DNA of 64,000 nucleotides, from the NCBI RefSeq assembly GCF_029626265.1, contig NZ_JARUBN010000001.1:1736001-1800000 (forward strand), in the 5' to 3' direction. Of the stretch, positions 16,931 through 26,278 are shown piece after piece. This DNA is from Micromonospora sp. WMMD1102. GTDB taxonomy: Bacteria; Actinomycetota; Actinomycetes; Mycobacteriales; Micromonosporaceae. A program made the position numbers and the translations under genes. Numbering within the stretch: the first letter of the stretch is position 1; every line of letters begins with the position of its first letter. Under the pieces are notes generated by a model. The model ran no database searches, was not told the origin of the DNA, and was given only the letters and a program-made list of their open reading frames with translations.

Positions 16931-18253
16931 TCAGGCGGTCGGCTCGACCAGGGCCGCCGCCAGCTCCTCGGCGATCAGGCCGACCTGCCAGCCCCGGGCG
17001 CCGTACCCGCGCAGCGTCTCGGCGACCGTATCCGCGGTGATCTCCTCGGGCGGGATCCAGGCCAGCCGGCGTACCGAGTCCGGGGTGATCAGGTTCTCCG
17101 GCGGCAGGGTGTGCGCCGCCGCGATCCGGGTCACCACATCCCGGCACCGGGTCAGCCGGCCGGCCGCCACCGGGTCCCGCTCGGCCCAGCGGTGCGGCGG
17201 GGGCGGGCCGTCGATCGTCGGACTCACCGGCAACGCGTCGTCCGGCAACTGCCGGGCGTCGGTGAGGGCGTCCAGCCAGGTCCGGGCGAGCCGGCGTACC
17301 GAACGGCCGCCGAAGCCGGGCAGCATCAGCAGGGTCCGTTCGTCCTTCGGGTCCAGCTCGGCGGCGGCGATGATCGCAGCGTCCGGAAGTACCCGGCCGG
17401 GTGCCGAGTCGCGGCGGGCGGCGATCTCGTCCCGGGCGTACCAGAGCGAGCGCACCCGGGCCTGCGCCCGTGCCCCCCGCACCCGGTGGATGCCGGAGGT
17501 CCGCCGCCACGGGTCCGGTCGCTGCCGGGCCGGCTGGGTGCCCCAGGCCACCAGCGCGGCGAACTCCTCCGCCGCCCACTTCGCCTTGCCCTGCCGGTCC
17601 AGCTCGGCCGCGAGCCTGTCCCGCAGCTCGACGAGCATCTCCACGTCCAGCGCGGCGTAGGTCAGCCATGACTCCGGCAGCGGCCGGGTGGACCAGTCTG
17701 CCGCCGAGTGGTGTTTCTCCAGGGTGAAGCCGAGCAGCTGCTCGGTCAGCGCGGCCAGGCCGACCCGTTCGAAACCGGCGAGCCGGGCGGCCAGCTCGGT
17801 GTCGAAGAGGCGTCTGGGGCGCAGCCCGATATCGGCGAGGCAGGCGAGATCCTGGCTGGCGGCGTGCAGCACCCACTCGGTGTCCGCGATCGCCTCGTCC
17901 AGGGTATGCAGGTCGCCCAGCGGCAGCGGGTCGATCAGCACGGTGCCGGCCCCGGCCCGCCGGAGCTGGACCAGGTAGGCCCGTTGGCTGTAGCGGTAGC
18001 CGGAGGCGCGTTCGGCGTCGACGGCGACCGGGCCGGTGCCGGCGGCGAACCGGGACACCAGCTCGGCCAGGCCGTCGGGTGTCTCGACGGGGGCCGGGGT
18101 GCCGTCGCGAGGGGCGAGAAGCGGTACGGGCCCGCCGGGCGTTGGGTCGGGCCCCACTGTCTCGGAATCCGGCGCGGTCACCGGAAGGCTGTGCGGCTCG
18201 TCCCCTGCTCGGCGTTGCGCGGCCCGACGGCGCAGGGGTGGTTCGTCGGTCAC
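16931..18253 (-). CDS. rnd: Ribonuclease D-like 3'-5' exoribonuclease (DnaQ fold plus HRDC)
   Basis: 440 residues from a GTG. After a 60-residue Pro-rich leader the exonuclease domain appears with motifs DEDD-y: VAVDAERASGYRY (motif I), the HAASQDLACL segment (motif II) and YAALDVEMLVELRD (motif III). The C-terminal region includes an HRDC-type helical domain (LTRCRDVVTRIAAAHTLPPENLITP). RNase D trims tRNA 3' ends. The neighbourhood rnd - DUF3000 - hemE is conserved in actinomycetes (family knowledge). Motif I has DAE where the canonical form is DTE, which keeps both acidic residues. Confidence 0.9.
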   Translation of the reverse strand: MTDEPPLRRRAAQRRAGDEPHSLPVTAPDSETVGPDPTPGGPVPLLAPRDGTPAPVETPDGLAELVSRFAAGTGPVAVDAERASGYRYSQRAYLVQLRRAGAGTVLIDPLPLGDLHTLDEAIADTEWVLHAASQDLACLADIGLRPRRLFDTELAARLAGFERVGLAALTEQLLGFTLEKHHSAADWSTRPLPESWLTYAALDVEMLVELRDRLAAELDRQGKAKWAAEEFAALVAWGTQPARQRPDPWRRTSGIHRVRGARAQARVRSLWYARDEIAARRDSAPGRVLPDAAIIAAAELDPKDERTLLMLPGFGGRSVRRLARTWLDALTDARQLPDDALPVSPTIDGPPPPHRWAERDPVAAGRLTRCRDVVTRIAAAHTLPPENLITPDSVRRLAWIPPEEITADTVAETLRGYGARGWQVGLIAEELAAALVEPTA

Positions 18254-18426
18254 CTGACAACCCTAGTCTTCGCCACGTTGGTGATCGTGCAGCCGGTCCG
18301 GCGAGTCGGGTCGGGTGGGGCGGCTGGGATCGGTGAAGCGGTTGGGACGCAGCGGGTTTCGGTGCGAGCCGGCGGGGCTCACCCGAGGTCAGGCGGTGCG
18401 GGGACTATCGCGTGGCGTCGGCGGGC

Positions 18427-18999
18427 TCAGGCGGCGCCGGCCGGCCGGGACTGCGGCAGCGCGGTGACACCCGGCGGCGGCAGCCCGGCGGTGGAGGCGA
18501 GCAGCGTGCACCAGGCCAGCAGGTGCGCCCGCAGGTCGTCGTCGGTCGGGGTCCAGGAGGCGCGGATCTCGATGTCACCGGCAGCCGGCGGGCCGGCCAG
18601 CTCGCCGAACCGGGTCGACATGGTCTGCGTCACCGTGCCGCCGAGCGCCCGGTAGGCCGCGTCCCGCGCCTGGAGGGCGTCGGTCAGCCAGGTCCAGCCG
18701 ACGCCCGGCAGCAGCGGGTCGGCGGCGAGGTCGATCTCCAGCTCGGCGGTGACGTAGGTGACCAGGCGCAGCGTTCCCTCCCAGCCCTCGTGCCCGGCCG
18801 GGTCGTGCAGCAGGATCAGGCGTCCGGTGGCCACCTCCTCGCCGTCGCGGCGCACGGTGGCGGCCAGCGCGAAGGCGTACGGAGCGAGCCGCTGCGGAGC
18901 GCCCACCTCCTCCAGCACGATCTCGGCGCGCGGCGCCGCCGACCGCAACCCGGCCACCGCGCGGGCGAAGGTCTCGGGCTGGACGATCGGGGAGGCCAT
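18427..18999 (-). CDS. DUF3000-domain protein
   Basis: 190 residues from an ATG (MASPIVQPETFARAV). The protein matches the actinobacterial DUF3000 family in length and signature: ALAATVRRDGEEVATGR, LLHDPAGHEGWEGT and FGELAGPPAAGDIEIRASWTP. There is no signal peptide or membrane helix, and the function is unknown. It is divergent from hemE and upstream of rnd, from which it is separated by 173 nt; this order is commonly conserved. Confidence 0.9.
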   Translation of the reverse strand: MASPIVQPETFARAVAGLRSAAPRAEIVLEEVGAPQRLAPYAFALAATVRRDGEEVATGRLILLHDPAGHEGWEGTLRLVTYVTAELEIDLAADPLLPGVGWTWLTDALQARDAAYRALGGTVTQTMSTRFGELAGPPAAGDIEIRASWTPTDDDLRAHLLAWCTLLASTAGLPPPGVTALPQSRPAGAA

Positions 19000-19083
19000 A
19001 TCCGCAGCCTAAGCCGATCGTCGGCGCCGTGGTGGGGCGCCGCGCCGGTCGGCCGGCCCCCGACGAACGGCCGGCCGCACCAC

Positions 19084-19143
19084 GGGTACGTCCGGTGCGG
19101 CACCGACGGGTACGTCCGCCGCCGCACCGGCGGGTCCGTCCGG
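19084..19143. repeat. 24-bp imperfect tandem repeat in the DUF3000/hemE spacer
   Basis: Units starting at 19084, 19108 and 19132 share gggtacgtccg or gggtccgtccg followed by cgccgcaccg-type sequence. They lie between the divergent DUF3000 and hemE promoters. Confidence 0.65.
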
Positions 19144-19204
19144 CAGGCCACAAAACCCGGCGGTGGGCGTCGCCGGGTTCGGAAGGCGTGGCACGATTGC
19201 GCCG

Positions 19205-20287
19205 ATGAGCACCACGACTGCGGGCAACGCGGCCCGAGACGACCAGCCGGCCACCGGTGGCCCGGCCGATTCGCCGTTCGTCCGGGCCTGCCGGCGGCAG
19301 CCGGTGCCGCACACCCCGGTCTGGTTCATGCGGCAGGCCGGGCGCTCGCTGCCCGAATACCGCGAGGTGCGGGCCGGGATACCGATGCTGGAATCCTGCC
19401 GCCGCCCCGAACTGGTCACCGAGATCACCCTCCAGCCGGTACGTCGGCACGGCGTCGACGCGGCGATCCTGTTCAGCGACATCGTCGTACCGGTGGCGGC
19501 GGCCGGGGTGGACCTGGACATCGTCCCCGGCACCGGCCCGGTGGTGGCCGAGCCGGTGCGCACCCTCGGCGACGTCGAGCGGATCCGGGTCATCGACCCG
19601 ACCGACGTCTCCTTTGTGGACGAAGCGGTACGCCTGCTCGTCGCCGAACTCGGCGACACCCCGCTGATCGGCTTCGCCGGGGCGCCCTTCACGCTGGCCA
19701 GCTATCTCGTCGAGGGCGGCCCGTCCCGCAACCACCTGCGGACCAAGGCGCTGATGCACGGCGCCCCGGACGTCTGGCACGCCCTGCTGGCCCGGCTGGC
19801 CGAGATCACCCTCGCCTTCCTGCGGGTGCAGGTCGGTGCCGGCGTCTCGGCGGTGCAGCTCTTCGACTCCTGGGCCGGGGCGCTCTCCGAGGCCGACTAC
19901 CGCCGGTTCGTACTGCCGCACTCGACGGCCGTGCTGCGCGGGCTGGCCGACGCGGGCGTGCCCCGGATCCACTTCGGGGTCGGCACCGCCGAGCTGCTCG
20001 GCGCGATGGGCGAGGCCGGCGCGGACGTGGTCGGGGTGGACTGGCGTACCCCGCTGGACGCGGCGACGGTGCGGATCGGGCAGGACAGGGCGGTGCAGGG
20101 CAACCTGGACCCGGCCGTACTCTTCGCGCCCTGGCCGGCGGTGCAGGCCGAGGTGCGCCGGGTGCTCGCCGAGGGCGCCGCCGCACCCGGGCACGTCTTC
20201 AACCTCGGGCACGGCGTGCTGCCGGAGACCGACCCGGACGTGCTGACCCGGGTCGTCGCCCTGGTCCACGAGGCGTCCGCGAGCTGA
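19205..20287 (+). CDS. hemE: Uroporphyrinogen decarboxylase
   Basis: 360 residues from the ATG of MSTTTAG; an in-frame ATG 42 nt earlier lacks a ribosome site. Signature segments are present: [16 protein letters not shown] (substrate-binding Arg residues), the [13 protein letters not shown] loop, [17 protein letters not shown] and the C-terminal [14 protein letters not shown]. It removes four acetate carboxyls from uroporphyrinogen III to give coproporphyrinogen III in the cytosol. It is the first gene of hemE-hemG-hemQ, with 20 nt between hemE and hemG. Confidence 0.97.
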   Translation: MSTTTAGNAARDDQPATGGPADSPFVRACRRQPVPHTPVWFMRQAGRSLPEYREVRAGIPMLESCRRPELVTEITLQPVRRHGVDAAILFSDIVVPVAAAGVDLDIVPGTGPVVAEPVRTLGDVERIRVIDPTDVSFVDEAVRLLVAELGDTPLIGFAGAPFTLASYLVEGGPSRNHLRTKALMHGAPDVWHALLARLAEITLAFLRVQVGAGVSAVQLFDSWAGALSEADYRRFVLPHSTAVLRGLADAGVPRIHFGVGTAELLGAMGEAGADVVGVDWRTPLDAATVRIGQDRAVQGNLDPAVLFAPWPAVQAEVRRVLAEGAAAPGHVFNLGHGVLPETDPDVLTRVVALVHEASAS

Positions 20288-20307
20288 GGCGGGAGGCGGG
20301 CACGCCG

Positions 20308-21822
20308 GTGAGTGACACCACCCGGGCCGACGGGTTCCGGATCGCCGTGGTCGGCGGCGGGATAACCGGGCTGGCCGCCGCGCTCCGGCTGCGGGACCGG
20401 CTCCCCGCCGACACCGAGATCACCGTGTACGAGCAGTCCGGCGCGCTCGGCGGCAAGCTGCGCACCGGGGAACTGGCCGGATCGACTGTCGAGTTCGGCG
20501 CCGAGGCGTTCCTGACCCGGGACCCGGCCGGCGGTGACTCGGCGGCGATCGCCCTGGCCCGCCGGGTGGGGCTGGCCGACGCGCTGGTGCACCCGGCGAC
20601 CGGCCGGGCGGCCCTGGCGATCGCCGGTGAACTGCGGCCGATGCCGCCGGGCACCCTGGTCGGGGTACCCGGTGACCTGACCGCGGTGGCTCCGGTGGCC
20701 CGGCCGGCGGCGGAGCGGGACGCCGACGGAGGCCACCCGCTGCTCGGCCCGGACGAGGACCCGACGGTCGGCGAGCTGGTCCGGCGCCGGCTCGGCGACG
20801 AGGTGGTGGACCGGCTCGTCGACCCGATGCTCGGCGGCGTCTACGCCGGCCGCGCCGACGAACTCTCGCTGGCCGCCACGATGCCGGGGCTGGCCCGGGC
20901 GGCCCGCGCCGAACCGACCCTGACCGGGGCGGTCCGGGCGGCGCTGGCCGCCGCGCCCCGGCCGGCGGGTACCCCCGTCTTCGCCACCGTCGACGGCGGG
21001 GTGAGCCGGCTGGTGGCGGCCGTGGTCGAGGCGGCCCGGGCCCGGATCAGGCTGGACGCGGCGGTCCGGGAGCTGCTGCCCGTCCCCGGCGGCTGGCGGC
21101 TGGTGATCGGCCCGACCCGCGACCCGGAACTGGTCGAGGTCGACGCGGTGCTGCTGGCCCTGCCGGCCCGGCCCGCCGCCCGGCTGCTCGGCGGGGTCGA
21201 CGTGGCGGCCGGCGCGCTGGTCGGCCGGCTCGACTACGCCAGCGTGGCGCTGGTCAGCCTGGCCCTGCCCGGCCCGGTGGCCGAAACCGGACCGGCCGGC
21301 GCCGGGCCGTCGGCACTGTCGGCCGCCGTCGCCCCGACCGCCGGCCGGGTCCCCGCGACCGGCACCGTCCCGGCCGACCTCTCCGGATTCCTGGTGCCGG
21401 CCGCCGAGGGCACCCTGGTCAAGGCGGCCACCTTCTTCACCAGCAAGTGGGCGCACCTGCGCCGGCCGGACGGCACCGTGCTGCTGCGCGCCTCGGTCGG
21501 CCGGTACGGCGAGGAGCACCTGCTGCAACGCGCCGACGACGAGCTGGTGACGGCGGTGCACCGGGAGCTGTCCGGGCTGCTCGGCGCGGCGCTGCCGGAG
21601 CCGGTCGACAGCCACGTGCAACGCTGGGGCGGCGCACTGCCGCAGTACGCCCCCGGTCACCTGGACCGGGTGGCGGCGGCCCGGGCGGCGCTGCGGACCG
21701 CGCATCCGACCCTGGCGTTGGCCGGCGCCGGCTACGACGGGGTGGGGATTCCGGTCTGCGTACGCTCCGGCGAGACCGCGGCCGAAGAGATCATCAAAGT
21801 GCTGGGAGTATCGAGGGCATGA
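20308..21822 (+). CDS. hemG: Coproporphyrinogen/protoporphyrinogen oxidase (HemY type)
   Basis: 504 residues from a GTG with GGGAGGCGGG upstream. The FAD dinucleotide motif [15 protein letters not shown] occupies residues 12-26. ALGGKLRT and the C-terminal [16 protein letters not shown] segment are typical of the oxygen-dependent HemY family. In actinobacteria this enzyme oxidises coproporphyrinogen III to coproporphyrin III in the coproporphyrin-dependent pathway (alternative names hemY, cgoX). An Ala/Pro/Gly-rich insertion of about 35 residues (nt 21280-21380) is unusual for the family. The stop overlaps the hemQ start by 4 nt. Confidence 0.95.
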   Translation: MSDTTRADGFRIAVVGGGITGLAAALRLRDRLPADTEITVYEQSGALGGKLRTGELAGSTVEFGAEAFLTRDPAGGDSAAIALARRVGLADALVHPATGRAALAIAGELRPMPPGTLVGVPGDLTAVAPVARPAAERDADGGHPLLGPDEDPTVGELVRRRLGDEVVDRLVDPMLGGVYAGRADELSLAATMPGLARAARAEPTLTGAVRAALAAAPRPAGTPVFATVDGGVSRLVAAVVEAARARIRLDAAVRELLPVPGGWRLVIGPTRDPELVEVDAVLLALPARPAARLLGGVDVAAGALVGRLDYASVALVSLALPGPVAETGPAGAGPSALSAAVAPTAGRVPATGTVPADLSGFLVPAAEGTLVKAATFFTSKWAHLRRPDGTVLLRASVGRYGEEHLLQRADDELVTAVHRELSGLLGAALPEPVDSHVQRWGGALPQYAPGHLDRVAAARAALRTAHPTLALAGAGYDGVGIPVCVRSGETAAEEIIKVLGVSRA

Positions 21823-22523
21823 CTGCGGAGCAGAGCAACGCGGCGCGGCTGCGCGAGCTGAACGAGAGCATCCGTTACACGATGTGGTCGGTGTTCCGGG
21901 CGACCGGGCCGCTGCCGGAGGCCCGGGAGGGTGTGGCCGCCGAGGTCGAGTCGCTTTTCGAGGAGTTGGCCGGCAAGGACGTGGTGGTGCGGGGCAGCTA
22001 CGACGTCTCCGGGCTGCGCGCCGACGCGGACGTACTCGTCTGGTGGCACTCGCCGTCCAGCGATGCCCTCCAGGACGCGTACGGGCGGCTGCGGCGCACC
22101 GCGCTCGGCCGGCAGTTGGCGCCGGTCTGGTCGCAGATGGCGTTGCACCGGCCGGCGGAGTTCAACAAGAGCCACATCCCGGCGTTCCTGGCCGGTGAGC
22201 CGGCCCGGGCCTACATCTGCGTCTACCCGTTCGTCCGCTCCTACGAGTGGTATCTGCTGCCCGACGCCGAGCGCCGGGAGATGCTGGCCGAGCACGGCAT
22301 GATGGCCCGGGGCTATCCGGACGTCCGGGCCAACACGGTCGCCTCGTTCGCGCTCGGCGACTACGAGTGGCTGCTCGCCTTCGAGGCCGACGAACTGCAC
22401 CGGATCGTCGACCTGATGCGTGACCTGCGCGCCTCCGGGGCCCGCCGGCACGTCCGCGAGGAGGTGCCGTTCTACACCGGCCGGCGCCGCAGCATCGGCG
22501 AGCTGGTGAACGGGCTGCCGTAG
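21819..22523 (+). CDS. hemQ: Coproheme decarboxylase (HemQ)
   Basis: 234 residues from the ATG inside the hemG stop (ATGA). The chlorite-dismutase-like fold is recognisable: [13 protein letters not shown], the [17 protein letters not shown] strand, the catalytic Tyr region [15 protein letters not shown] and the proximal His segment [15 protein letters not shown]. It converts coproheme to haem b by two oxidative decarboxylations. With hemE and hemG it marks the Gram-positive coproporphyrin branch of haem synthesis (gene also called chdC). A 27-bp tandem duplication spans its stop codon. Confidence 0.96.
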   Translation: MTAEQSNAARLRELNESIRYTMWSVFRATGPLPEAREGVAAEVESLFEELAGKDVVVRGSYDVSGLRADADVLVWWHSPSSDALQDAYGRLRRTALGRQLAPVWSQMALHRPAEFNKSHIPAFLAGEPARAYICVYPFVRSYEWYLLPDAERREMLAEHGMMARGYPDVRANTVASFALGDYEWLLAFEADELHRIVDLMRDLRASGARRHVREEVPFYTGRRRSIGELVNGLP

Positions 22524-22565
22524 CGGTCACGCCCGGCGGGGCTGCCGTAGCGGTCACGCCCGGCG
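22512..22565. repeat. 27-bp perfect tandem duplication across the hemQ stop
   Basis: Two identical units, 22512-22538 and 22539-22565, each contain the codons for GLP and the TAG stop. The second copy lies wholly after the stop but keeps the same frame, so a second in-frame TAG occurs at 22548-22550. Confidence 0.97.
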
Positions 22566-22574
22566 GGGCCGTCG

Positions 22575-24053
22575 TCAGGCTTCCTGCCGGCGGCGCCGGG
22601 TCAGCACGACGCAGAGCACACCGGCGGTCACCAGCAACGTCCCGAACGTCGCCGTCGGACCGGTCGGCGTGCCGGTGATCGGCAGCTCGTCAGCGCCGCC
22701 GCCCCCGCCGTCGTCGAACGTGATCGTCGCCGTGTTGTTCGCGGTCTCCAGGTCCTGCACGCCGCCGTCCACGACGATCGAGCCGGCGGCACCGGCCGGG
22801 CCGGCGACCTCGGCGGCGAACTCGAAGTGGACGGTGGCCCCGGCGCGCAGCGGGTCGGCGGGATAGCAGCGGTAGCGGAGCCCGCCGGTGCCGTCCGCTT
22901 CGCACTCCGCCGGGAAGCGTTGCACGCTGAGGCCCTCGGGGATGGTGACCAGCGCCGAGGGTCGCCACGGCTCGACGTCGGGCAGCAGCACGTCGGCCGG
23001 CCCGTCGTTGCGGATGCCGACCCGGACCGTCTTCGTCACGCCCAGCGGGCCGCTGACACTGGCGCCGAGCGCGACGCTGTCCGCCGGGTTCAGCGGCACC
23101 CGGATGCTGACCAGGCTGGTGTTGTCGTCCTCGTTGACGTCCTCGACCGGCACCCGCGCCGCGGTGCTGGCCGGGACCAGCCGGAGCTGCCGTCCGCCGG
23201 ACCGCCCGGCGGAGTCGGGTTCGGGCAGCGGAGGCTCCTCGTCCACGTACGGATAGGCGGACACCTTGCCCCGGTAGGTGTACGGTCCGGGAGCGTTCGC
23301 CGCGACCTTGACCAGCAGCGGGGTCGCCGGATCGACGACCAGGGTCTCGCCCGGGGCGAGCGGCTGGTCCACCCGGCAGATCAGCGTCCGGTTGGGTGCG
23401 AAGTACTCGCAGTTGCCGTAGGGGTCGGGTGTCTCCAGCGGAGCGAAGACCTGCACGCCGATGCTCACCGAGGAGACGGTGGCGCTGCCCTCGTTGCGGA
23501 TCGCCACCGGCAGCTCGGCCGTCTTGCCGGCCGCCAGCTCGAACTCGTCGATCGCCGCGACGAAGAGGTCGTGGCGGCTGCCCCGGACCAGTGCCACCTG
23601 GGTGGTGGCGGGGTAGGACTCGGCGGCGTTGTCCGCCCGCGATTTGGCGGTGATCGTGCCGGACCGGGCGCCGGCCCCGGGTGCGGGCAGTACGCCGACG
23701 GTGAAGGTGTGTGCGCTGCCCGCCGCGAGTTCCGGCAGGGTGCAGACGATCTCCTCGACCTGGCGGCAGCCCCGCTCCTCGGCCGGGATCACCGTCGTGA
23801 TGGTGTCCGGTAGGCCGGCGACGTCGATCCGCACCGAGACGTTCCGGGCGGTCTGCCCGGACGGGTTCTCGATCAGGAACTTGGCCGACTTGGGGCTGGT
23901 GGTGGCCTCCGGCACCCGGACCTGGCTCGGTGCGGTGAGGGCGACCACGGCTGCCGGTTCGCGGGCCTCGGCGGGACTGCCGACGGCCGGCGAGAGCAGC
24001 CCGGCCAGCGAGACGGCCAGGCCGATCCGGAACATCTGTCGGAGGGAACGCAC
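22575..24053 (-). CDS. Secreted, LPxTG-like cell-surface protein with repeated Ig-like/DUF11-type domains
   Basis: 492 residues from the GTG at 24053, which has GGGAGG 5 nt upstream. The N-terminus RSLRQMFRIGLAVSLAGLLSP ends in an AEA cleavage-like site (signal peptide). The body consists of beta-rich modules of the kind found in bacterial adhesin-like domains: FLIENPSGQTARNVSVRID, VAIRNEGSATVSSVSIGVQ and VGIRNDGPADVLLPDV. The C-terminus has LPITGTPTG, a hydrophobic helix and TRRRR, which is the sorting signal arrangement for sortase anchoring. No sortase is in the window. Paired Cys residues in the modules suggest disulphides. Confidence 0.85.
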   Translation of the reverse strand: MRSLRQMFRIGLAVSLAGLLSPAVGSPAEAREPAAVVALTAPSQVRVPEATTSPKSAKFLIENPSGQTARNVSVRIDVAGLPDTITTVIPAEERGCRQVEEIVCTLPELAAGSAHTFTVGVLPAPGAGARSGTITAKSRADNAAESYPATTQVALVRGSRHDLFVAAIDEFELAAGKTAELPVAIRNEGSATVSSVSIGVQVFAPLETPDPYGNCEYFAPNRTLICRVDQPLAPGETLVVDPATPLLVKVAANAPGPYTYRGKVSAYPYVDEEPPLPEPDSAGRSGGRQLRLVPASTAARVPVEDVNEDDNTSLVSIRVPLNPADSVALGASVSGPLGVTKTVRVGIRNDGPADVLLPDVEPWRPSALVTIPEGLSVQRFPAECEADGTGGLRYRCYPADPLRAGATVHFEFAAEVAGPAGAAGSIVVDGGVQDLETANNTATITFDDGGGGGADELPITGTPTGPTATFGTLLVTAGVLCVVLTRRRRQEA

Positions 24054-24196
24054 GGACGCCTCCCGGAGAGGTGGACGGCGAAGCAGGCGCAGCCTGGCTG
24101 ACGGCCCGAGCCTAGACAGCGCCACTCGGTGCGGCGACCCCGACCGAACAATCCCGACCGGCCGGACAACCGGCAGTATTCATCGGAAACGGCGTG

Positions 24197-24679
24197 CTAC
24201 ACCGGCTCGCGGCGCATCGGCACGTGCGCGATGCCGTCCTCGACGTACTCGGGGCCGCTGACCGTGAAGCCGTAGCGGGCGTAGAAGTCGGCCAGGTGCG
24301 CCTGGGCGTCGAGTACGCAGGGCCGGGCGCCGACCAGGGCCAGCGCCTCGGTCATCAGGCGTCCGGCGTACCCGCCGCCGCGGGCCTCGGGGGCCACCAC
24401 CACCCGGCCGATCCGTTCCACCCCGCCCGGGTCGGCGAGCAGTCGCAGGTACGCCACCGGCCGGCCGCCCCGGCTGAACCAGAGGTGCCGGGTGCCCGGC
24501 TCGACGTCCCGGCCGTCGAGTTCGGGATAGGCGGCCTCCTGCTCGACCACGAAGACGTCGACCCGCAGCTTCAGCAGGTCGTGCAGGGTCCGGGCGTCGA
24601 GGTCGGCGAAGGATGCGACCCGGAACTTCTCCCGGCTGGCGGGGTCCGCCGCCAGCGATGGCGTCTGCGACTGGTGCAT
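24197..24679 (-). CDS. GNAT acetyltransferase, ElaA-type
   Basis: 160 residues from an ATG. The sequence DLLKLRVDVFVVEQEAAYPELDGRD is the ElaA hallmark (shown here as LRVDVFVVEQE and LDGRD), followed by HLWFSRGGRPVAYLRLL and the acetyl-CoA loop RIGRVVVAPEARGGGYAGRLM. C-terminal FYARYGFTVSGPEYVEDGI is typical. It transfers acetyl from acetyl-CoA to an unknown amine. It is preceded by a strong hairpin belonging to the next gene upstream. Confidence 0.92.
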   Translation of the reverse strand: MHQSQTPSLAADPASREKFRVASFADLDARTLHDLLKLRVDVFVVEQEAAYPELDGRDVEPGTRHLWFSRGGRPVAYLRLLADPGGVERIGRVVVAPEARGGGYAGRLMTEALALVGARPCVLDAQAHLADFYARYGFTVSGPEYVEDGIAHVPMRREPV

Positions 24680-24728
24680 CCCGCGATGGTAGGCGCCGAC
24701 CATGCCCACGCCGCCGCTGAGGGTGTTA

Positions 24729-24774
24729 GGAAGGGCCCCCGCATCTACAGAATCCGCTAAAAAGGGGCCCTTCC
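24729..24774. terminator. 11-bp perfect hairpin below the zinc-protein gene
   Basis: Arms ggaagggcccc (24729-24739) and ggggcccttcc (24764-24774) enclose a 24-nt loop. It begins 7 nt after the stop of the gene at 24781-25044, so it probably serves as that gene's terminator. The arm sequence resembles a recurrent intergenic element of Micromonospora genomes, from memory and unverified. Confidence 0.7.
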
Positions 24775-24780
24775 TTCCCG

Positions 24781-25044
24781 TCAGGCGGGGCGGGCGCCGA
24801 CGGCGTCGCGGATCTCCGCCCCCCGCTCGCCCTCGACCGCGCGGGCACAGTGCCCGCAGCAGAAGAACCGGCCGGAGACCTCGACGCCGTGCCCCATGAT
24901 CCGGATTCCGCAGTGCTCGCAGACCGGGGCGAGCTTGTGCGCCGCGCACTCGAACGAGTCGAAGGTGTGCACGTCCCCGCTGGTGGTGCGGACCTCGAAC
25001 GCCATCCAGTAGTCGTTGCCGCAGACCTCGCAGGTGGTCGCCAT
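24781..25044 (-). CDS. Small Cys-rich zinc-binding protein (metallothionein-like family)
   Basis: 87 residues from an ATG. Two pairs of Cys motifs are visible: CEVCGNDY near the start, then CEHCGIRIMGHGVEVSGRFFCCGHCARA, with further Cys and His residues (FECAAHK). This is the pattern of a double zinc ribbon, as in small actinobacterial proteins often labelled prokaryotic metallothionein. There is no membrane segment. It likely stores or senses zinc, but no experiment is implied. It stands alone, with a hairpin just downstream. Confidence 0.75.
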   Translation of the reverse strand: MATTCEVCGNDYWMAFEVRTTSGDVHTFDSFECAAHKLAPVCEHCGIRIMGHGVEVSGRFFCCGHCARAVEGERGAEIRDAVGARPA

Positions 25045-25088
25045 GTCGAATCCCCCGTATTCCCCGTTTCACCGCAGATGGGGCAATT

Positions 25089-25517
25089 CTACGTGGTCGA
25101 CGGGTCCAGGCGCATCGAGATCGAGTTGATGCAGTACCGGGCGTTGGTCGGGGTGAAGCCCTCGCCGTCGAAGCGGTGCCCGAGGTGGGAGTCGCAGTTG
25201 GCGCAGCGCACCTCGATCCGGACCATGCCGAGCGAGCGGTCCTCCAGATAGCGGATCGCGCCGGGCAGCGCCCGGTCGAAGCTGGGCCAGCCGCAGTGCG
25301 AGTCGAACTTGGTGTCGCTGGCGAAGAGTTCCGCCCCGCACGCCCGGCAGTGGTAGGTGCCGGGGGTCTTGGTGTCCACGTACTCGCCGGTCCAGGGCCG
25401 TTCGGTGCCCGCCTTGCGGAGCACGGTGAACTCCTCCGGAGTGAGCCGGACCCGCCACTCCTCCTCGTTGCTGGGCAGGGGGGTGTTCCCCCGGTCGTCC
25501 CGGGTGCTGTCAGCCAT
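25089..25517 (-). CDS. msrB: Peptide-methionine (R)-S-oxide reductase
   Basis: 142 residues from an ATG. MsrB features are complete: [37 protein letters not shown] (a CxxC pair completing the zinc site) and the catalytic Cys in RYCINSISM. It reduces methionine-R-sulphoxide in proteins using thioredoxin. The zinc-protein gene follows 44 nt downstream on the same strand and could be co-transcribed. Confidence 0.97.
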   Translation of the reverse strand: MADSTRDDRGNTPLPSNEEEWRVRLTPEEFTVLRKAGTERPWTGEYVDTKTPGTYHCRACGAELFASDTKFDSHCGWPSFDRALPGAIRYLEDRSLGMVRIEVRCANCDSHLGHRFDGEGFTPTNARYCINSISMRLDPSTT

Positions 25518-25628
25518 GCTCCTACGGTACGGCGGAGATCGTCAGGCGGCGAAGTGCCGTGAAGACTTGCGAAAACAGCGGGAAACAACTGGTAAATCAC
25601 CGGCCGGCGGCCGGATCGTTGACAGGAC

Positions 25629-26168
25629 ATGCGAACCGCCACCTGGCCGGGCGGGAGTAGACGGCGTCGCGAGCACCGGCCGGTGCTCGCCGAGTTCCGG
25701 CTGACCTGGCGGCAGGCGGTGGTCCGGGGACTGCGCTGGGGCGGACTGGGCAGCGGCGCCGCGATCGTGATCGCGGGTGCCCTGCCCGGCCAGGGGGACC
25801 TCGGCGAACTGGGCTGGGTCGCCGTGTTGGCGCCGCTGCCGCTCGGAGTGCTCTGCGGCACCGCCGACCGGCTCCGCACCCGGGTCCGGCTGGACGAGGC
25901 GGGACTGTGCGGCCGGGCGTACCGGTCGTGCGCGTTCGTGGCCTGGTCGCGGGTGGCCGACGTGCGGGCGGAGCGGCGCCGTGGCCGTACCGTCGTGGCG
26001 GTCTATCTCGACGACGCCGCGCCGTTGCGGCTTCCCGCCCCGTACGACGGCGGCCTCTTCGACCGTGATCCCCGGTTCGAGCAGAAGCTGGTGCTGCTCT
26101 GCCAGGTCTGGGAGGCGCACCGGCACGGCAGTTGGGAGCCGGAGCCGGAGCCGCGACCGCTGCGCTGA
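25629..26168 (+). CDS. Small membrane protein with PH-like domain
   Basis: 179 residues from an ATG. After about 45 mostly basic residues there are two hydrophobic segments (GLGSGAAIVIAGALPG and WVAVLAPLPLGVLCG). A C-terminal PH-like block then follows: RVRLDEAGLCGRAYRS, FVAWSRVADVRAER and VYLDDAAPLRLPAP. This is the common layout of actinobacterial PH-domain-containing (bPH2-type) proteins. The function is unknown. It stands alone between divergent msrB and the polymerase gene. Confidence 0.7.
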   Translation: MRTATWPGGSRRRREHRPVLAEFRLTWRQAVVRGLRWGGLGSGAAIVIAGALPGQGDLGELGWVAVLAPLPLGVLCGTADRLRTRVRLDEAGLCGRAYRSCAFVAWSRVADVRAERRRGRTVVAVYLDDAAPLRLPAPYDGGLFDRDPRFEQKLVLLCQVWEAHRHGSWEPEPEPRPLR

Positions 26169-26210
26169 GCTGGGCTGCACTGAGCTGGGCTGGGCTGGGC
26201 TGAGCTGGGC
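26160..26210. repeat. gctgggct microsatellite
   Basis: Repeats of gctgggct/gagctgggct follow the stop of the PH-like gene. It looks like a slippage tract with no coding signal. Confidence 0.7.
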
Positions 26211-26278
26211 AGGTGTGCCGCCCGACGGCGTCTCCGGGTCGGGCCGCGGGTGTCGTACCGGTGGCATAGGGTCGGCGC

